Source: Ianthella basta
Lineage: Eukaryota > Porifera > Demospongiae > Verongiida > Ianthellidae
DNA length: 64,000 bases
Assembly (NCBI GenBank): GCA_964019415.1
Contig: OZ025869.1
Location: forward strand, 5,969,882 to 6,033,881
Direction of reading: 5' to 3'
The first letter of the stretch is position 1, and the number at the start of each line of letters is the position of its first letter. The notes below the pieces were generated by a model. That model was not told the origin of the DNA. It saw nothing but the letters and a program-made list of their open reading frames with translations, and made no database searches. Positions 1 through 10,867 of this stretch are shown one piece after another. The translations under genes were made by a program, and so were the position numbers.

Positions 1-119
1 ACATAGTGCCATAACCCACATGCGGTGTTGCCACGCTAAAACACCTTTCACGGAGCCTCGTTTCCAGCAAAACTACGTAGCCAGCTACTAAGTTCCACTG
101 GTCGCGGCCCAACAAGAAC

Positions 120-200
120 AGCGCATGTGAGATATGGCTATGTAAACAATGCGGTTGCTGCGCACGGCCTATTTTGACCTTCGTACTTTCCTTCTTTTCT
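120..200 (+). repeat. Dispersed repeat, inverted partner at 3,900-3,990
   Basis: This segment, from CGCATGTGAGA through TATGTAAACAATGCGG to GACCTTCGTA, is matched in reverse complement at about 3,906-3,984. Both share the CGCATGTG box, the TATGTAAACA box and the GACCTTCGTA end in the same order. It may be a pair of MITE copies or the ends of a decayed DNA transposon; no transposase lies between them. Confidence 0.5.
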
Positions 201-894
201 CCTCTAAATCGAGTCCGGAGAAAGTAAGAATGGGATGAAGATGAAGCCCGAACTTTCTTCTTCATACGAATGCCTGCTATTCATCATTATTCATTCTGTG
301 AAGCGAGAAATGTTGCCGTAAATGAACCCTATAAAATAACACTTATTACGGAAGCAGACTTTTTTGAGACAGTTAAGAAGCAAAGCAAAGACATAGGCAA
401 GTGCAGAAACATACTACCTAACTTTTCCACGTGGGGGATTTTTGTAAACCAACCAGTCGTAAAGTTACATCAGCGCAACTGAATATTTCGAACATACTCA
501 TGTACTGCGCACACTGTAACTCTACGCAGAGACCCAGTACAAAAATCCCCCACATGGGATCGCTAGATCGTACCTTTTGCTTGCCATTTTAGCCTTCAGC
601 GCACAATTATCCTTCATACAAAAAGTCTGCTACGTGATTTAGTGGCCATACTCATCACCTGGCTGTCAAACAGCGAAAGTCACATGAGATCACGTGGTAT
701 TCTTGTAACATTTTCCGAAAATGGCCGACAATACGGTTTTGTATCCCGCGATTTGACGGTTCCGCTTGAGCGATTCGACCAAACCTTTACGTTTAGGATT
801 GCTCCCGTCTTTAAGCACGTACGTAGTAGCCGAAGACAATTGTTTAAGGTGATTTTGTCCAGAACGTTCTGTGCAGTCATGCGAATCTCACATG

Positions 895-980
895 ACAACG
901 CTCACGTATCCATGGCAACATAGGAATTCACACCTTTCAGGTGTCATATTTCCTTATGTAAACAGAACTGCCATATCCCA
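895..980 (+). repeat. Dispersed repeat, inverted partner at 3,045-3,145
   Basis: The run from CATGGCAACATAGGAATT through TTATGTAAACAG to CCCACATGCG is matched in reverse complement at about 3,049-3,141. The shared boxes are the same kind as in the 120-200 / 3,900-3,990 pair, so this is probably the same repeat family. Confidence 0.5.
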
Positions 981-1512
981 CATGCGAGTGCTTCTTCTAC
1001 AGAGGGTCCTTCCGAACTCTTGCGCATTCCATCTGATCCTATTGGCTACACGCTTGGCAGCAGAACTTTCAATGGTTCAACGATGAAGTAGGCTTCTTGG
1101 AGTTATTTGGTCCTGCGTCGTCTCTACTCACTTCCTCTTCGCCATATCCTCCTGAGTTCATAAATGTCTGCAGTTGGTACCTAGAAAACGACGTTGTAGC
1201 TTGATTTGTTCGACGATTCAAACCATTCTCGTTCGAAAAACAACAAGCCAGTTATATTATGGCACGCTCGTGTGTTTTGGAATAAACGGCGCCCCATATA
1301 AATCTTTCTATCTATCCACCAAAAATTGCTGTTAGAGCGCTTCAAAATTCCCTGGTAGAGGGATAATGGCTCACTTCCAGAAAATCAGCCATTTAAATCC
1401 GCCATATTGCTTTGACATCACAGTAGGCTTACCGTACACTTGTGTCGATGCTTGAACGTGTCACACACAGTGTGGGAAGACAATCGCAAGCGGTGGCCAG
1501 CAGCTGGTGGCA

Positions 1513-1662
1513 GGGTCTTTCTGTGCTTGGTAAGACTCTCCCGTAAGTTAGAGCGCCTTTCAAACCTGCCATTTCGTTGTTTTTGCTCACTCTAGTATAT
1601 CCGTCAGAATCCGAATGGCGCTTTAACTTACAGGAGAGTCTTTCCTAGCACAGAGAAAGCCA
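1513..1662. repeat. 150-bp imperfect palindrome (hairpin MITE-like)
   Basis: The left arm (about 1,513-1,560) and right arm (about 1,612-1,662) are reverse complements over roughly 46 bases with a few mismatches. Core segments include AAGACTCTCC and its partner GGAGAGTCTT. The loop is about 50 bases. This is the shape of a small palindromic MITE. No target duplication was resolved. Confidence 0.6.
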
Positions 1663-2635
1663 ATCAAGAAGACGACAAATCGCTAGAAAGGACGAAAGGG
1701 TGAGTAGTAGCTTTAGGATGACGAAAAAGGCGTCCCAGGGCCATTTCGATGCCCCCACCTCCTGGTGTTCCACTCAGCCATTCTTGGTAGAGAGCAGGGG
1801 ATGTTTTTCCTCTGAATCTTTTGCTGTGGCCAGAGCTTGTGTGTGCCCTACTACCTAGCAAGTAGGAGTGGAGAGATGTTTATGTCTTGCGATGTACGAG
1901 CCAGTGACCTAAAATATGTGCCAAGTGCTCCGAAATATGTTTTCGGCATACTTTGTGTTTGAGCTGTTACGCCTTGTAGGAGGTGACAAATCAGCTCTAG
2001 GCTAGTGTACCATCTCTGTTTCGTATGCTCTTGTAACAGTCCAAGAATGATACGAATCGGTGTTTGTAGGGCGGAGAACGGGCGTCACCCTATTATTGGT
2101 CGTGTCGCAAAATTGATGTTGTGCCGTACGGCTGCGCAACCCGCATGCCCAGATCTATTTCAGAATCAGCATAGAGTATCTCCTTCATTGTCTCAAGAAG
2201 TTTCGCATTCATCGTAAGATAAAGACTCGCAGGAGATAACGATTCCTTGTTCAGTCCGTTGTCTGGCCTACTCTCCTCCATACTTGTGCAAACATTCCGG
2301 AGCCTACTGTGACGTCACGGCATTTTAGCACTGTTAGGACCGGAAAACCAGAAACACCCATGCATAATTGGTCTTTTTAGCAACTTTGCGCCCTCGTAAC
2401 TCCCCCATCGTGAGGCGAAGGACACTGAAATAGGTATCATTGAAGATGTTTCACAAAGCACTATCAATATGAAAATTAAAAAAAAACTGCGACAGTGGAC
2501 CTTTAAGGATTTAAGTAGTCATCAATGCTTGGTCGCTAAATGCAGTTCATATCATTTGTATGCATCTGCGTCCTTATACGGACTGTCCACAAAGTACACA
2601 GTAGCATCGTAGGCAACCGCACGCATTCCTGTTGT
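1663..2635. other. No gene recognised
   Basis: Only short overlapping frames occur. The box TGACRTCACAGTAGGCT at about 1,420 recurs in reverse complement near 2,305, which suggests the ends of an old inverted-repeat element spanning roughly 1.4-2.3 kb. A purine-rich A-run lies near 2,477. Confidence 0.4.
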
Positions 2636-2717
2636 GAAGTGAGGGCTTCTCAGCTGGCTCAGGCATCAGAAAGGGTTGGTTCTCTAATACCAGCTTCACA
2701 ACAGGGTTGAAAACCTT

Positions 2718-2757
2718 GCCGACGTTTCGACCAGATGCTCTGGTCTTCTTCAGGGCC
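2718..2757 (-). ncRNA. Hammerhead-ribozyme-like motif, copy A
   Basis: Minus strand: the core CTGAAGA is followed by a perfect 7-bp stem II (GACCAGA with TCTGGTC, loop GCA), then GAAAC and the cleavage-type triplet GTC. Stem III is minimal, as in the short type I ribozymes of Penelope-like elements, which may need dimers for activity. Activity is inferred only. Confidence 0.6.
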
Positions 2758-2972
2758 TAAACTCCTTCGTCACGGCACCTCATGTTGAAGATGTGGTGGT
2801 TGCCACAGCGCGCTCTTCTGTGTAGGCTCCTCTCGTGCTGTCGCACTAGCTTCTGGGTGCTACATCCGTAGCGTTCACGTAGGTATGAATGAAGTGAGGG
2901 CTTCTCAGCTGGCTCAGGCATCAGAAAGGGTTGGTTCTCTAATACCAGCTTTACAACAGGGTTGAAAACCTT

Positions 2973-3012
2973 GCCGACGTTTCGACCAGATGCTCTGGTC
3001 TTCTTCAGGGCC
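2973..3012 (-). ncRNA. Hammerhead-ribozyme-like motif, copy B
   Basis: The core is the same as in copy A: CTGAAGA, stem II GACCAGA/TCTGGTC, GAAAC, GTC. It borders the perfect palindrome TTCTTCAGGGCCCTGAAGAA at 3,001-3,020, so the outer end of this copy is partly inverted on itself. Confidence 0.6.
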
Positions 3013-3144
3013 CTGAAGAAGAACCCTTTCTCATTCCTGTTGTGTCTAGCAAGCGCATGTGGGACCTGTCCAGTCTGTTTACATAATGTGAACCTTGAGG
3101 CATTCACACCTTAAGGTGTGAAATTCCTATGTTGCCATGACTAC

Positions 3145-4354
3145 GCATTTGCTGCATGTGATGTGTGCGTGATTTGTGAGGATTGAGAGATCGAACATCA
3201 TATCTGGCGGTGGCAAGAAACAACATTTAAGAGGACAAGAAGAAGTTTTGTTAAGAAGGAAACAGAGCTGATGTCTTCGTCGTTCTCAAACTTCGAAGGG
3301 ATCGACGCTTCAACCCTTTATACGAAGGAATCTGGCACTTCGAACTCAGCGCACGTTTAGTGATGTCATCTACTTGCTTCCGTTTTGTACTCCATATATG
3401 GTTTGTCACGATAACGTCATGTGATGCGCTTGGTGAAGAGGCTTTACTGCCATTGCTTTCACAAACCGCCATTACAGAAAGCGCTGAGGCGATGTTTTGG
3501 CCGGATAAAGATTGAAATGGTTAGTCAAGCGAATTTTCTGACTTTTCCATGAGGGATTATGCTTTGCACCATTCCTATCTAGAGTTAGGCGACCTGAACT
3601 TTTTTAGATTAGCATGTAGTGGTAGTTTTCTTAGTGTAAGCTCTCAGTAGATTGGTTGATCGACTAATCCCTCATGCAAAAGTTATATAGTACTGTTGCG
3701 CACCCAATGATGTCATTCTCTACCTGCTGTGCCCTTCCATCAATTTCTGTTTCACCGTTTTCTGTTTTTTCGGTAGCTTCATAATTGTCGCTGTAACTTA
3801 ATTTAACAAAAAACTAATAACAACGCTTATGCATAGAGTTATAGACGGGTATCTTGTCTTTACTTTTGTACTTGTCCCGCTCTGATCCAGCTCAGCCGGT
3901 AGAAGATATAAGCAAAAATACGAAGGTCGAAATTGGCCGCATGAATGCCACATTGTTTACATAATGTACATGTCCCACATGCGAGTACTGGGACAAATTC
4001 ACCTTGCAGGTTGCATGGGCACCATATGACAAGCTGAACAGAAAAGAACTTTGAAGTTCCTTGAACGACGGAATTACGAGGGAAGGTAAAAAACGTATGT
4101 ACCTTCGAATGGCATCGCTTCCAGTGTGAATCAGGACGAGACGACACCTGACTAAGGCAACTGAACTGAGCAAAGCTCTCGACGAATTCATTGGTGGCAT
4201 TATTCTGAACGCGCTTGCCTACGATCCTCGACCAGAAAGGTGGCCGCATCGATAGTAGATGAATCGTCAGTAGAGTAGCATCATAAAATAGAACCATAGA
4301 ACAGAACATGAATAAAAGTACTGGAAGAAAAAAGCCGTTAACATTGCATGCAAG
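3145..4354. other. No gene recognised
   Basis: The largest frames (minus strand 3,860-4,309) have no recognisable motif and overlap the dispersed repeat at 3,906-3,984, so I do not call them. AT-rich and moderately repetitive sequence otherwise. Confidence 0.4.
3900..3990 (-). repeat. Dispersed repeat, inverted partner of 120-200
   Basis: Reverse complement of the repeat at 120-200, with the same order of boxes (CGCATGTG, TATGTAAACA, GACCTTCGTA). Confidence 0.5.
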
Positions 4355-5464
4355 CTAAACTAAAGATCCTCCACCATAGCTATAGTAGTTCTCTCTATCC
4401 ACAGCATGACTAGTCTTGGTTTCTGGGCATAGTTTGTCAATGGCCGTTCTCATTTCTTTATCCGCCAGTACTTGGGTCTCCAAACGCTGTAGAGGGAAAT
4501 GCTGCATACAAGTGGAGAAAATAGCTTTCACTCTGTGGACGTCTAAGGCCATCTTCCCGAGCACTCCACGGCAATTTGATCTGCAACTCTTGTGGACGTT
4601 GAACAGCTTCCCAGCTAAGCGAGCAGCCTTGTTCCTTCTAGACTTGCACCTGAAAATGACCGAGCTCACAACATCTGGCGGCACAACATAGCCTCCCTGC
4701 GTGTCAGTTCCCACAACGTTGCTTCTAGAGGAGACGTCCTGAAGAGCAGAGGACTCCACAGTCGCTGCGGTCGGTGTATTCATCGCTGGGGGCGGTATGG
4801 TAGCAGGAGATGGACTCGGTATGGTAGCAGGAGATGGAGGCGGTATGGTAAGCAGGAGATGGAGGTGGTATGGTAGCAAGAGATGGACTCGGTATGGTAG
4901 CAGGAGATGGAGGTGGCATGGTAGCAGGAGATGGAGGCAGTATGGTAGCAGGAGATGGAGGAGGTAAGGTAGTAGGATGAGGTGGTAGGGGAGCAGGAAG
5001 CAGTTGGATAAAGGAGGAGGCGGTAGGGGAGCAGGAGTAGGCAGTAGGGGAGCGCAGGTCTCTAGAACTTCGCGCAGCAGGGCTGTCATCTTGTCCTCCA
5101 TAGCCTGAAAGTGACACAGTAGGCAAGCTTCTAGCCCCGAGACTGCGTCCGTGAGGTCCTCAAACTTCTGGTCCTACCGATCTGCACTGGAAGTAGATTG
5201 TGGGATTGGCGTACGAGGAGCTGCAGCTGCCAATTCAAAAGTGAACGGCTCTTCTTCGGTAGCAGGTGCTCTGGGAGTTGCTGGGGCTGGGGGAGTGCTG
5301 CCAACACTTAGCACTTCTGCATTGTACAATTTCTTCGTCTTTCCCCAAACAACCTTCACTTTCTCGCCCACGGCAACCTTTCCTTCCTTGACAGTAGACT
5401 TCTTGACGAACAAAGTTGTTCCCTTAGACCGTTCATCCGACCACCGCACAAGTATCTTGTCCAT
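4355..5464 (-). pseudogene. BEN-domain protein, two exons, frameshifted in its proline-rich repeat
   Basis: Exon 1 starts at ATG 5,464 and encodes about 95 residues. It has a small basic barrel-like segment (ILVRWSDERSKG, then VKVVWGKTKKLYNAEVL) resembling the N-terminal domain of BEN-domain proteins. A donor (CG|GTAGGA, 5,177) and an acceptor (TTTCAG, 5,105) bound a short intron. Exon 2 begins with a tandem PPPSPAT-type repeat encoded by about 18-bp units, then a C-terminal region fitting a BEN domain (RNKAARLAGKLF, RGVLGKMALD, about residues 150-230 of that exon); stop at 4,355. BEN domains bind DNA and chromatin partners. One repeat unit has an extra A near 4,853, so the repeat and BEN domain lie in different frames. 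The phase across the intron is also imperfect with these splice sites. It could be a pseudogene or a sequencing error in a working gene. Confidence 0.6.
4780..5035 (-). repeat. 18-bp coding tandem repeat (proline-rich)
   Basis: Roughly a dozen degenerate units of GGTATGGTAGCAGGAGAT type (plus strand). In frame on the minus strand they encode ATxPPPSP repeats of the BEN-domain gene. The unit near 4,853 carries one extra base. Confidence 0.7.
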
Positions 5465-5586
5465 GACTGTCTCAGTATCATGCTGTCACTGAAAACTCAC
5501 AAACCAAAGAATGGGTGAATCTCGTAATAAGACTGGCGCATATATATGCACCTCCACGCGAGGTGCAAGATATCACTGTGAAGCCC

Positions 5587-5665
5587 TCGGCCAATCAGAA
5601 ACTGTTTGATATTAAAACAATATCTACACTGCAGTCCGCCCGTAGGATGCAATCTGATTGGCCGA
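5587..5665. repeat. Short inverted repeat between two genes
   Basis: TCGGCCAATCAGA (5,587-5,599) is exactly mirrored by TCTGATTGGCCGA (5,653-5,665). Both arms hold a CCAAT box, one per strand, between the divergent BEN gene and the transposase. They could be promoter CCAAT sites or just a hairpin. Confidence 0.45.
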
Positions 5666-5743
5666 AATCTCCATGAATGTATCTTAATGAAACAATACAT
5701 AAGCAACAGCTTGGTAAACAGATTCACCTATTTTGGTTGATCA

Positions 5744-6783
5744 GTGACTATGCCTGCCTTGAACAACTATCAACGGGGAAGAATAATTAGCTTATGGACC
5801 CAATCTGAGGGGAAAACGACTTTTACGCAGCTTGAGAAATGCCTGAGCACTGAGGGCATAATGACTACTCGCCAGACCATCAAGGCCACGATCATCAGAT
5901 GGCAGAAGACAGGGAGTGTGATGGACTGCCCAAGGAGTGCACCGCCACTGAAGGTGCCAGAAGCACATTACAATTGTATTGATGATCCCATGGCAGAGAA
6001 CGATGAGTTAACAGCAACTGATCTAAAGGACATCCTGGTCAAAAGATTTGGTTCAGACAAAGTGCAGTACGGTATCAGAGCTATTGCGAGACTGAGGAAT
6101 GAGCTTGGCTGGACCTTCGCTACAGCCAAGTACTGCCAGGCGATTCGGTAAGCTAACAAGTTGAAGAGATTGGACTGGTGCAGCAAAAGAATGGAGGAAA
6201 AGGAAGCTTTTGATGATGTGATATTCACTGATGAATCGACTGTCCAACTTGAGTGCCACAAGAGGAAGTGTTTCAAAAAGAGAAAGACCCCCAGAAAGCT
6301 GAAATACAAGCACAAGCACCCCCCCCCCCCAAACTCCATGTGTGGGGTGGAATTTCGAAGTGTGGAGCCACACAGCTGGTCATCTTTGATGGGATCATGA
6401 ACGCGACCAGGTATGAAGACATACTAAAAGCCTCCCTTGTGCCATTCATCCGGAAGTCTTACCATGAAAGTCATCATCTCTACAAGGACAATGATCCCAA
6501 GCATACCAGTAAATACATTCAGCAGTTTTTTCAAATGAACAGAATCAACTGGTGGAGGAGTCTGGTGGAAAGTCCCAACCTGAACCCTATTGAAAAGGTG
6601 TGGGGTTCGATGAAGACGTACCTGAGGGACAAGCACAAGCCAAGGAACCTGGAGCAACTGAAGGAAGGGATAAGAGCCTATTGGAAAAAGCTCACCCCTG
6701 AAGTGTGCACGAGATATATTGACCATTTGCAGAGGATGATGCCCAGTGTTGCGAAAGAACAGGGAGCGCCTTCAGGACATTGA
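5744..6783 (+). pseudogene. Tc1/mariner-family transposase, broken
   Basis: A cut-and-paste DNA transposase relic. Residues 1-115 form the N-terminal helix-turn-helix region (RGRIISLWTQSEG, then TTRQTIKATIIRW). The catalytic core follows: first Asp in DVIFTDEST (about 6,225), second Asp in YKDNDPKHTSK (about 6,485), and Glu in LNPIEKVWG (about 6,595). The second Asp and the Glu are 34 residues apart, so this is a DD34E Tc1-type core. It has an in-frame TAA at 6,149 where Gln is expected, and a frameshift in a C homopolymer at about 6,308-6,320, after which the core continues in another frame to a stop at 6,781. Length (about 345 residues) is normal. I could not find terminal inverted repeats, so the element's ends are unresolved. 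Not expected to be active. Confidence 0.85.
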
Positions 6784-7111
6784 GTTGCACTGTTGTATGC
6801 TTTTAATTCATATATTAATATTGCTACTTGACTTTTTGCTATGTTAAACAAACATTGCGTTGAAGTTTGCGTGTCACCTAGGGGTAGGGCGGGACTAATC
6901 TCACTGAGCTGTCTAAATAAACATTGCGAGTATCACACCTAATACGCTCTACAGCGCCTGCGCGGAATATGAGATCTATTGCACATAAGTTCACGCGAAG
7001 CCTTCGATCGGTCTACGGTCGGATGAAGGAATTCCACATTCTACCGCGCTGCATTCCCCGGAAAGTCTACTCGGCAAGTCTGCAATAAAAAGTAACTTGT
7101 GACAGGTACCG
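6784..7111. other. No gene recognised
   Basis: This is the 3' flank of the Tc1 relic. I searched by eye for a terminal inverted repeat matching the 5' flank and found none. Confidence 0.3.
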
Positions 7112-7440
7112 TACTGCTGAGTGTGCATTGGTGCTGTAGTCATTTGCTATGATACCGCTGGTTTGTTGGTTGTATATGCAGTGTGCCAATTCCTATATAC
7201 TGCTGAATGTGTTGATTTGTAAATGCAGAATGCCAATTCTTATAATATTACTGAGTTTGCATTGGGACATTATTCCTATGTCACGATACTGCTAGTTCTG
7301 TTGGTTTGTATATGCCAATCCTTATACTGCTGAGTTGGTATTGATGCAGTATGCATCATACCGCTGGTTCTGTTGGTTTAGTACAGGTAGTATGCTGTTA
7401 GTTGTGCTGTCGCGTACTGGTATCAGTGCTCTCAGGCGCG
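7112..7440. repeat. Degenerate minisatellite
   Basis: The phrases ACTGCTGAGT, TGGTTCTGTTGGTTTGTATA and TGCAGTATGCCAATTCTTAT recur three to four times in the same order with variable gaps. A related phrase also appears near 8,210-8,250. No coding potential. Confidence 0.5.
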
Positions 7441-8635
7441 TTAAAGACAGGCACACAAAATGGCGTGATGATTTATGCATGCAAAATGTAATGCACTTAT
7501 TTCCCCCTTGTACAACCTAGCTGAAGCTTTTTCTGTTTGCTTCAAATGGAATAATGGCCGAGACGTGAAGCGTGACTCACAGCTGAGGGCTAGGCGAAAC
7601 AGTCACTCTGAAAAGCGTACCCGAACTGAAGCCATTTTCAATACCAAAACAGAAAATACGGCGATCAAAACCTGGACAAACGGGAATATATTTTGCACTC
7701 TTCGTGTTACTACATTGTGTTCTCTAATGTGACGTAGGTGCTTCACTGTAGGACTCACCAGCGCCGAGAACGGGTGAAACGGAGGCTGAACGGAAGCATT
7801 ATGCAGTGCGTAATATGCCTCTCCGAAAGCTACCATAGCCTCTACAAACAAGCACCTTGGCCAAAACTCGTGATTCGTAGTGCTGAATAGGGCGATGATT
7901 GCGAAAAGAGCAAAGAGCTACTCCTTCTTCTCCTTATGTGAGTCGTTTCCGATTCACTTAGCCGTCTGCTTGTGCTTGGTGTCCTCCATTTTGAACTAAT
8001 TAGGCCCCTAGGCCCTTTATGTACGCTTACAGGAAGTCGTGGTCATCATAGTTTACGCAAACTGTTTGTATAGCTATCCGCTGTATGAACAATTGGGCAG
8101 AACCCTTACAGGAAGGCCCCACAGCTGCATGGCCAGTCCTTAATAGGCCTGAGCTGGATACGCTTGCCATGTACTATTTGTTGGTACCATTAGTTTGTTT
8201 ATGCACATAGCTGCTGAGTTGAAATTGGTGCAGTGTACATTGCTGGGTGCTCAGTGCTGGCAGTATGCTGATGGCTATACTGTTGATTTGGTTTTGCAGA
8301 TGGTGTAATTTTGTTGTTGGTCGGGACAACCATTTTGTTTGGAGTAGCACCAGTCGAATAGCGGTACTACGGTGCTGGTATCTTTGCAGTAAATGCAGCT
8401 ACACTTGTACACTTTAAACATAGTGCCTGCCGTTCCACTAGTCCTGAAGGCTATCGTTCCAGTACAGGCTTTCCATGATACTGCAAGTGGTTCGCTAGCT
8501 ATCTGGCCAATAAGTTTGTGGCCACGTATTGTTCTCTTTGATAACTTCTGTTGGCGTGATGATCATCATGCAGTTTTGTTGGTTCTGCCCAGGGCAGCTG
8601 GAGTCTACCCTGCTATAGTGGCTGTATGGTGGGGT
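7441..8635. other. No gene recognised
   Basis: Short frames only; none has a recognisable domain. Confidence 0.4.
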
Positions 8636-9215
8636 GGTTATCCTTAAAATATTTAATCTGTTCCAGTCTGTGCGTTCGTTCATTTGCTTGTGCGTGGTGT
8701 AACCGCAAACATGGCCACTCTAGTTGTGCGCATGTGCCTGGCAGCCAGCTGTCTCTTAGACACTCTGCGCACCTCAGGTTGGGTCTCCAAGGCGTGACGC
8801 ACACTTGCACAGAAGCTTACTGTTATTATCTTGTGCAAGGGAGCTGTTCTGGCCATTGGTACGTGAGTATTTCTGTTTCACAATTTGGGTACTTTATCTG
8901 TTAGCGTTCTTGGCTACTGAAAAGCCCTCTCTCTATTGCGAAGTAAGCTATTGCGCAAAAAGCTTGCTTGGCTTCGTCTCTGCCTTATTGGCTAAGGAAA
9001 GACATGACCATGCAATACTTTAAACATGCATGGTGTAGATGTAGCTATAGCTATGACAGTGGCCACCGTCAGTGCAAACAAGATCAGCACTATACCCAGG
9101 CAATGTCACCCAGCTGCAATCACCCAAAGGGTGATGGATGGCCTGCGTTGTCCACTTGGGGACGCAACGCAATGCAGAGCGAGTGCGGCCGAAGGCTGAG
9201 CTTGCTCGTATTGGT
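8636..9215 (+). repeat. About 600-bp dispersed repeat, inverted copy at 62,746-63,365
   Basis: The sequence from TTATCCTTAAAATATTTAAT through CTTAGACACTCTGCGC to GCAGAGCGAGTGCGGCC matches the reverse complement of 62,746-63,365 across its length. The right-hand copy is absent from the related site at 26,980, so it behaves as a mobile insertion. Neither strand shows a known transposase or reverse transcriptase, so it may be non-autonomous. Confidence 0.65.
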
Positions 9216-9229
9216 ATAATTTATGGGCA

Positions 9230-10490
9230 CACCATATTTATTGTAATGTGCATGGTGATGCTGGCTGTATGTGAATGTAGCAGTTAGTGGTGTGGCAGAG
9301 GGGCAATGGTATTCTTTCTTGCAATTGCTCCACCACCATGTGCCCCAACCGTATGTGAATGTTGCAAGTAGTGGTGGTAGTGTTCTACCACTATGTGCCC
9401 CACCATATGTGATTGTCACTGGTGCATTTGCCAAATAGCCCACCTTTGGTGGGCTTCCTTGTAAGTGCCCCTCCGTATGTGAATGTGACAGTCAGTGGTG
9501 GCAATGGTGCACTTGCAAGTGCCCCACTGCCATGTGCCCCACTGTGTGTGAAAAGACAACAAAGATGATTTTAAGCATTATAAATCTGATATAGTGAAAA
9601 CACATGGCAGCAGATGCAGCCCAATGGAATTAACTTTGGAATGGGTTGTAAGGTGACCTGACCTGCAAAGACCTGCAGATGCGCAGTGCAATTATGGCTG
9701 CATACTTGAGAAGCAATAGAATTGGGCTGCACCTTAGGCCTCTATCATGCCTATGCAATATATCAGTTGTCTGTACACAAAATGCTTTCCATTTGTGTTC
9801 TCATGCCTGCAAATAACTTGCATTCCCTCACATACACCACAGCTAGAACAGTACTAGCTATACTATATGTAAGATAGGGCCAGTGTAACTACAGACTGTA
9901 GCTATAGCTATAGCTAGCTGGAACATGTCAATACACATTGACAACAGTGTACAAACCTCACAGTGTAATCTCATTCTGCACCCTAGGACCAATTTGGCCT
10001 GCTCTGTAGCTGTTTTCACTGTACAGTTGCATGCATCACTCGAAAAATCTCATTTAGCCAGACACGCCATCCTCTGCTTCTATCATTGCACATGTGAATG
10101 TGACAGACAGTGATGCAGGTGCTCTACTGCCATGTGCTCCATTGAATGTCCATGTGTCTTAGTGCCATCTGCCCCACCATGTGTGAATTTGGTAGCCAGT
10201 GGTGGCAGTGTGCCCCACTGCATTGTGGCCATTGAATGTGAATGTGCTCTACTGCCATTTGCCCCAACGTACATGAATGTGGCAGTTGGTGGTGGTGGAA
10301 CCTTGTAAGAAAGCTCCCGCCTTTGGTGGGCTTTCTTGCAAGTGCCTTACTGCCACGTGCCATATCGTATGTGAATGCAGCAGTCAGTGGTGGCAGTGGT
10401 ACACCTGCAAGAAAGCCCGCCTCGGCAGGCCTTCTTGCTCCATTGCATCACATCAAGTCAGTGATTCCAATGCATGCATTCAGTGCTGAA
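9230..10490. repeat. GTGCCCCACC/TGTGAATGTGGCAG minisatellite block, paralogue at 45,460-46,330
   Basis: Short phrases (ATGTGCCCCACC, TATGTGAATGTGGCAG, CAGTGGTGGCAGTGG) recur in degenerate tandem. The block from about 9,640 (GGGTTGTAAGGTGACCTGAC) to 10,500 is matched in order by 45,460-46,340. Embedded hairpins CAAGAAAGCCCACC/GGTGGGCTTTCTTG occur at about 10,305-10,343 and 10,405-10,437, with a weaker one near 9,435. Confidence 0.65.
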
Positions 10491-10867
10491 TACAGCAGTG
10501 CAAAATATGCAAAGTGGTGCCGTGGTTTATGTGTCTTGTCACTGAAGAATCACAGCTTTGTGCTGTTTTGCAACCACCACTGTGGCATGGCACATAGTGG
10601 CACTGTGTGGTGGTGGTGATTGTGTGTGGTGGCTATTGTATATGAGCTGACTTGTATGAGTGATTGGCATTGCTGCAATTTGCACTGTACGTATGTTGTT
10701 GATCTATATGTGAGCGGATTTGAGAAAATGACCCACTTCGTGCAATATGTAAACAATAGATATGGGACAAAACAATCATGCGTGTGATATTTATCCAAAA
10801 AACGGATTTTGGTATCATTCATATCTATGGTACAGTCCCTATCTTGTGGCCAAGTTTGAATCTTTAA

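Larger units (their letters stand above)
1..1512. other. Gene-poor stretch with dispersed short repeats
   Basis: I see no convincing gene. All open frames here are under 100 codons, overlap on both strands and lack recognisable motifs. The stretch holds copies of a short repeat combining a CGCATGTGGGA-like box with a TATGTAAACA-like box (near 15-30, 123-195, 897-980). The tail-like string AAATCTTTCTATCTATC near 1,299 recurs near 44,480 and, diverged, near 28,190, so it is probably the 3' end of a short retroelement. Confidence 0.5.
2636..3020 (-). mobile_element. Penelope-like element fragment: two direct repeats with hammerhead-like motifs
   Basis: Two nearly identical direct copies of about 120 bp lie at 2,636-2,757 and 2,891-3,012, about 255 bp apart. 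A third, inverted copy is at 58,249-58,368. On the minus strand each copy carries CTGAAGA, a 7-bp stem GACCAGA/TCTGGTC closed by GCA, then GAAAC and GTC. This matches the hammerhead ribozyme core (CUGANGA, stem II, GAAA, cleavage triplet), and such ribozymes are known in the repeats of Penelope-like elements. Between the copies, minus strand 2,890-2,757, an open frame reads like the start of a Penelope-like ORF: Arg/His-rich helix, then HIFNMRCRDEGV. The element is only a stub, with no reverse transcriptase. The element-type assignment is from recalled family features. Confidence 0.65.

Noticed and set aside
3860-4309. 149-codon minus-strand frame
   Set aside because: No motif, overlaps a dispersed repeat, and a second frame over the same bases is equally open.
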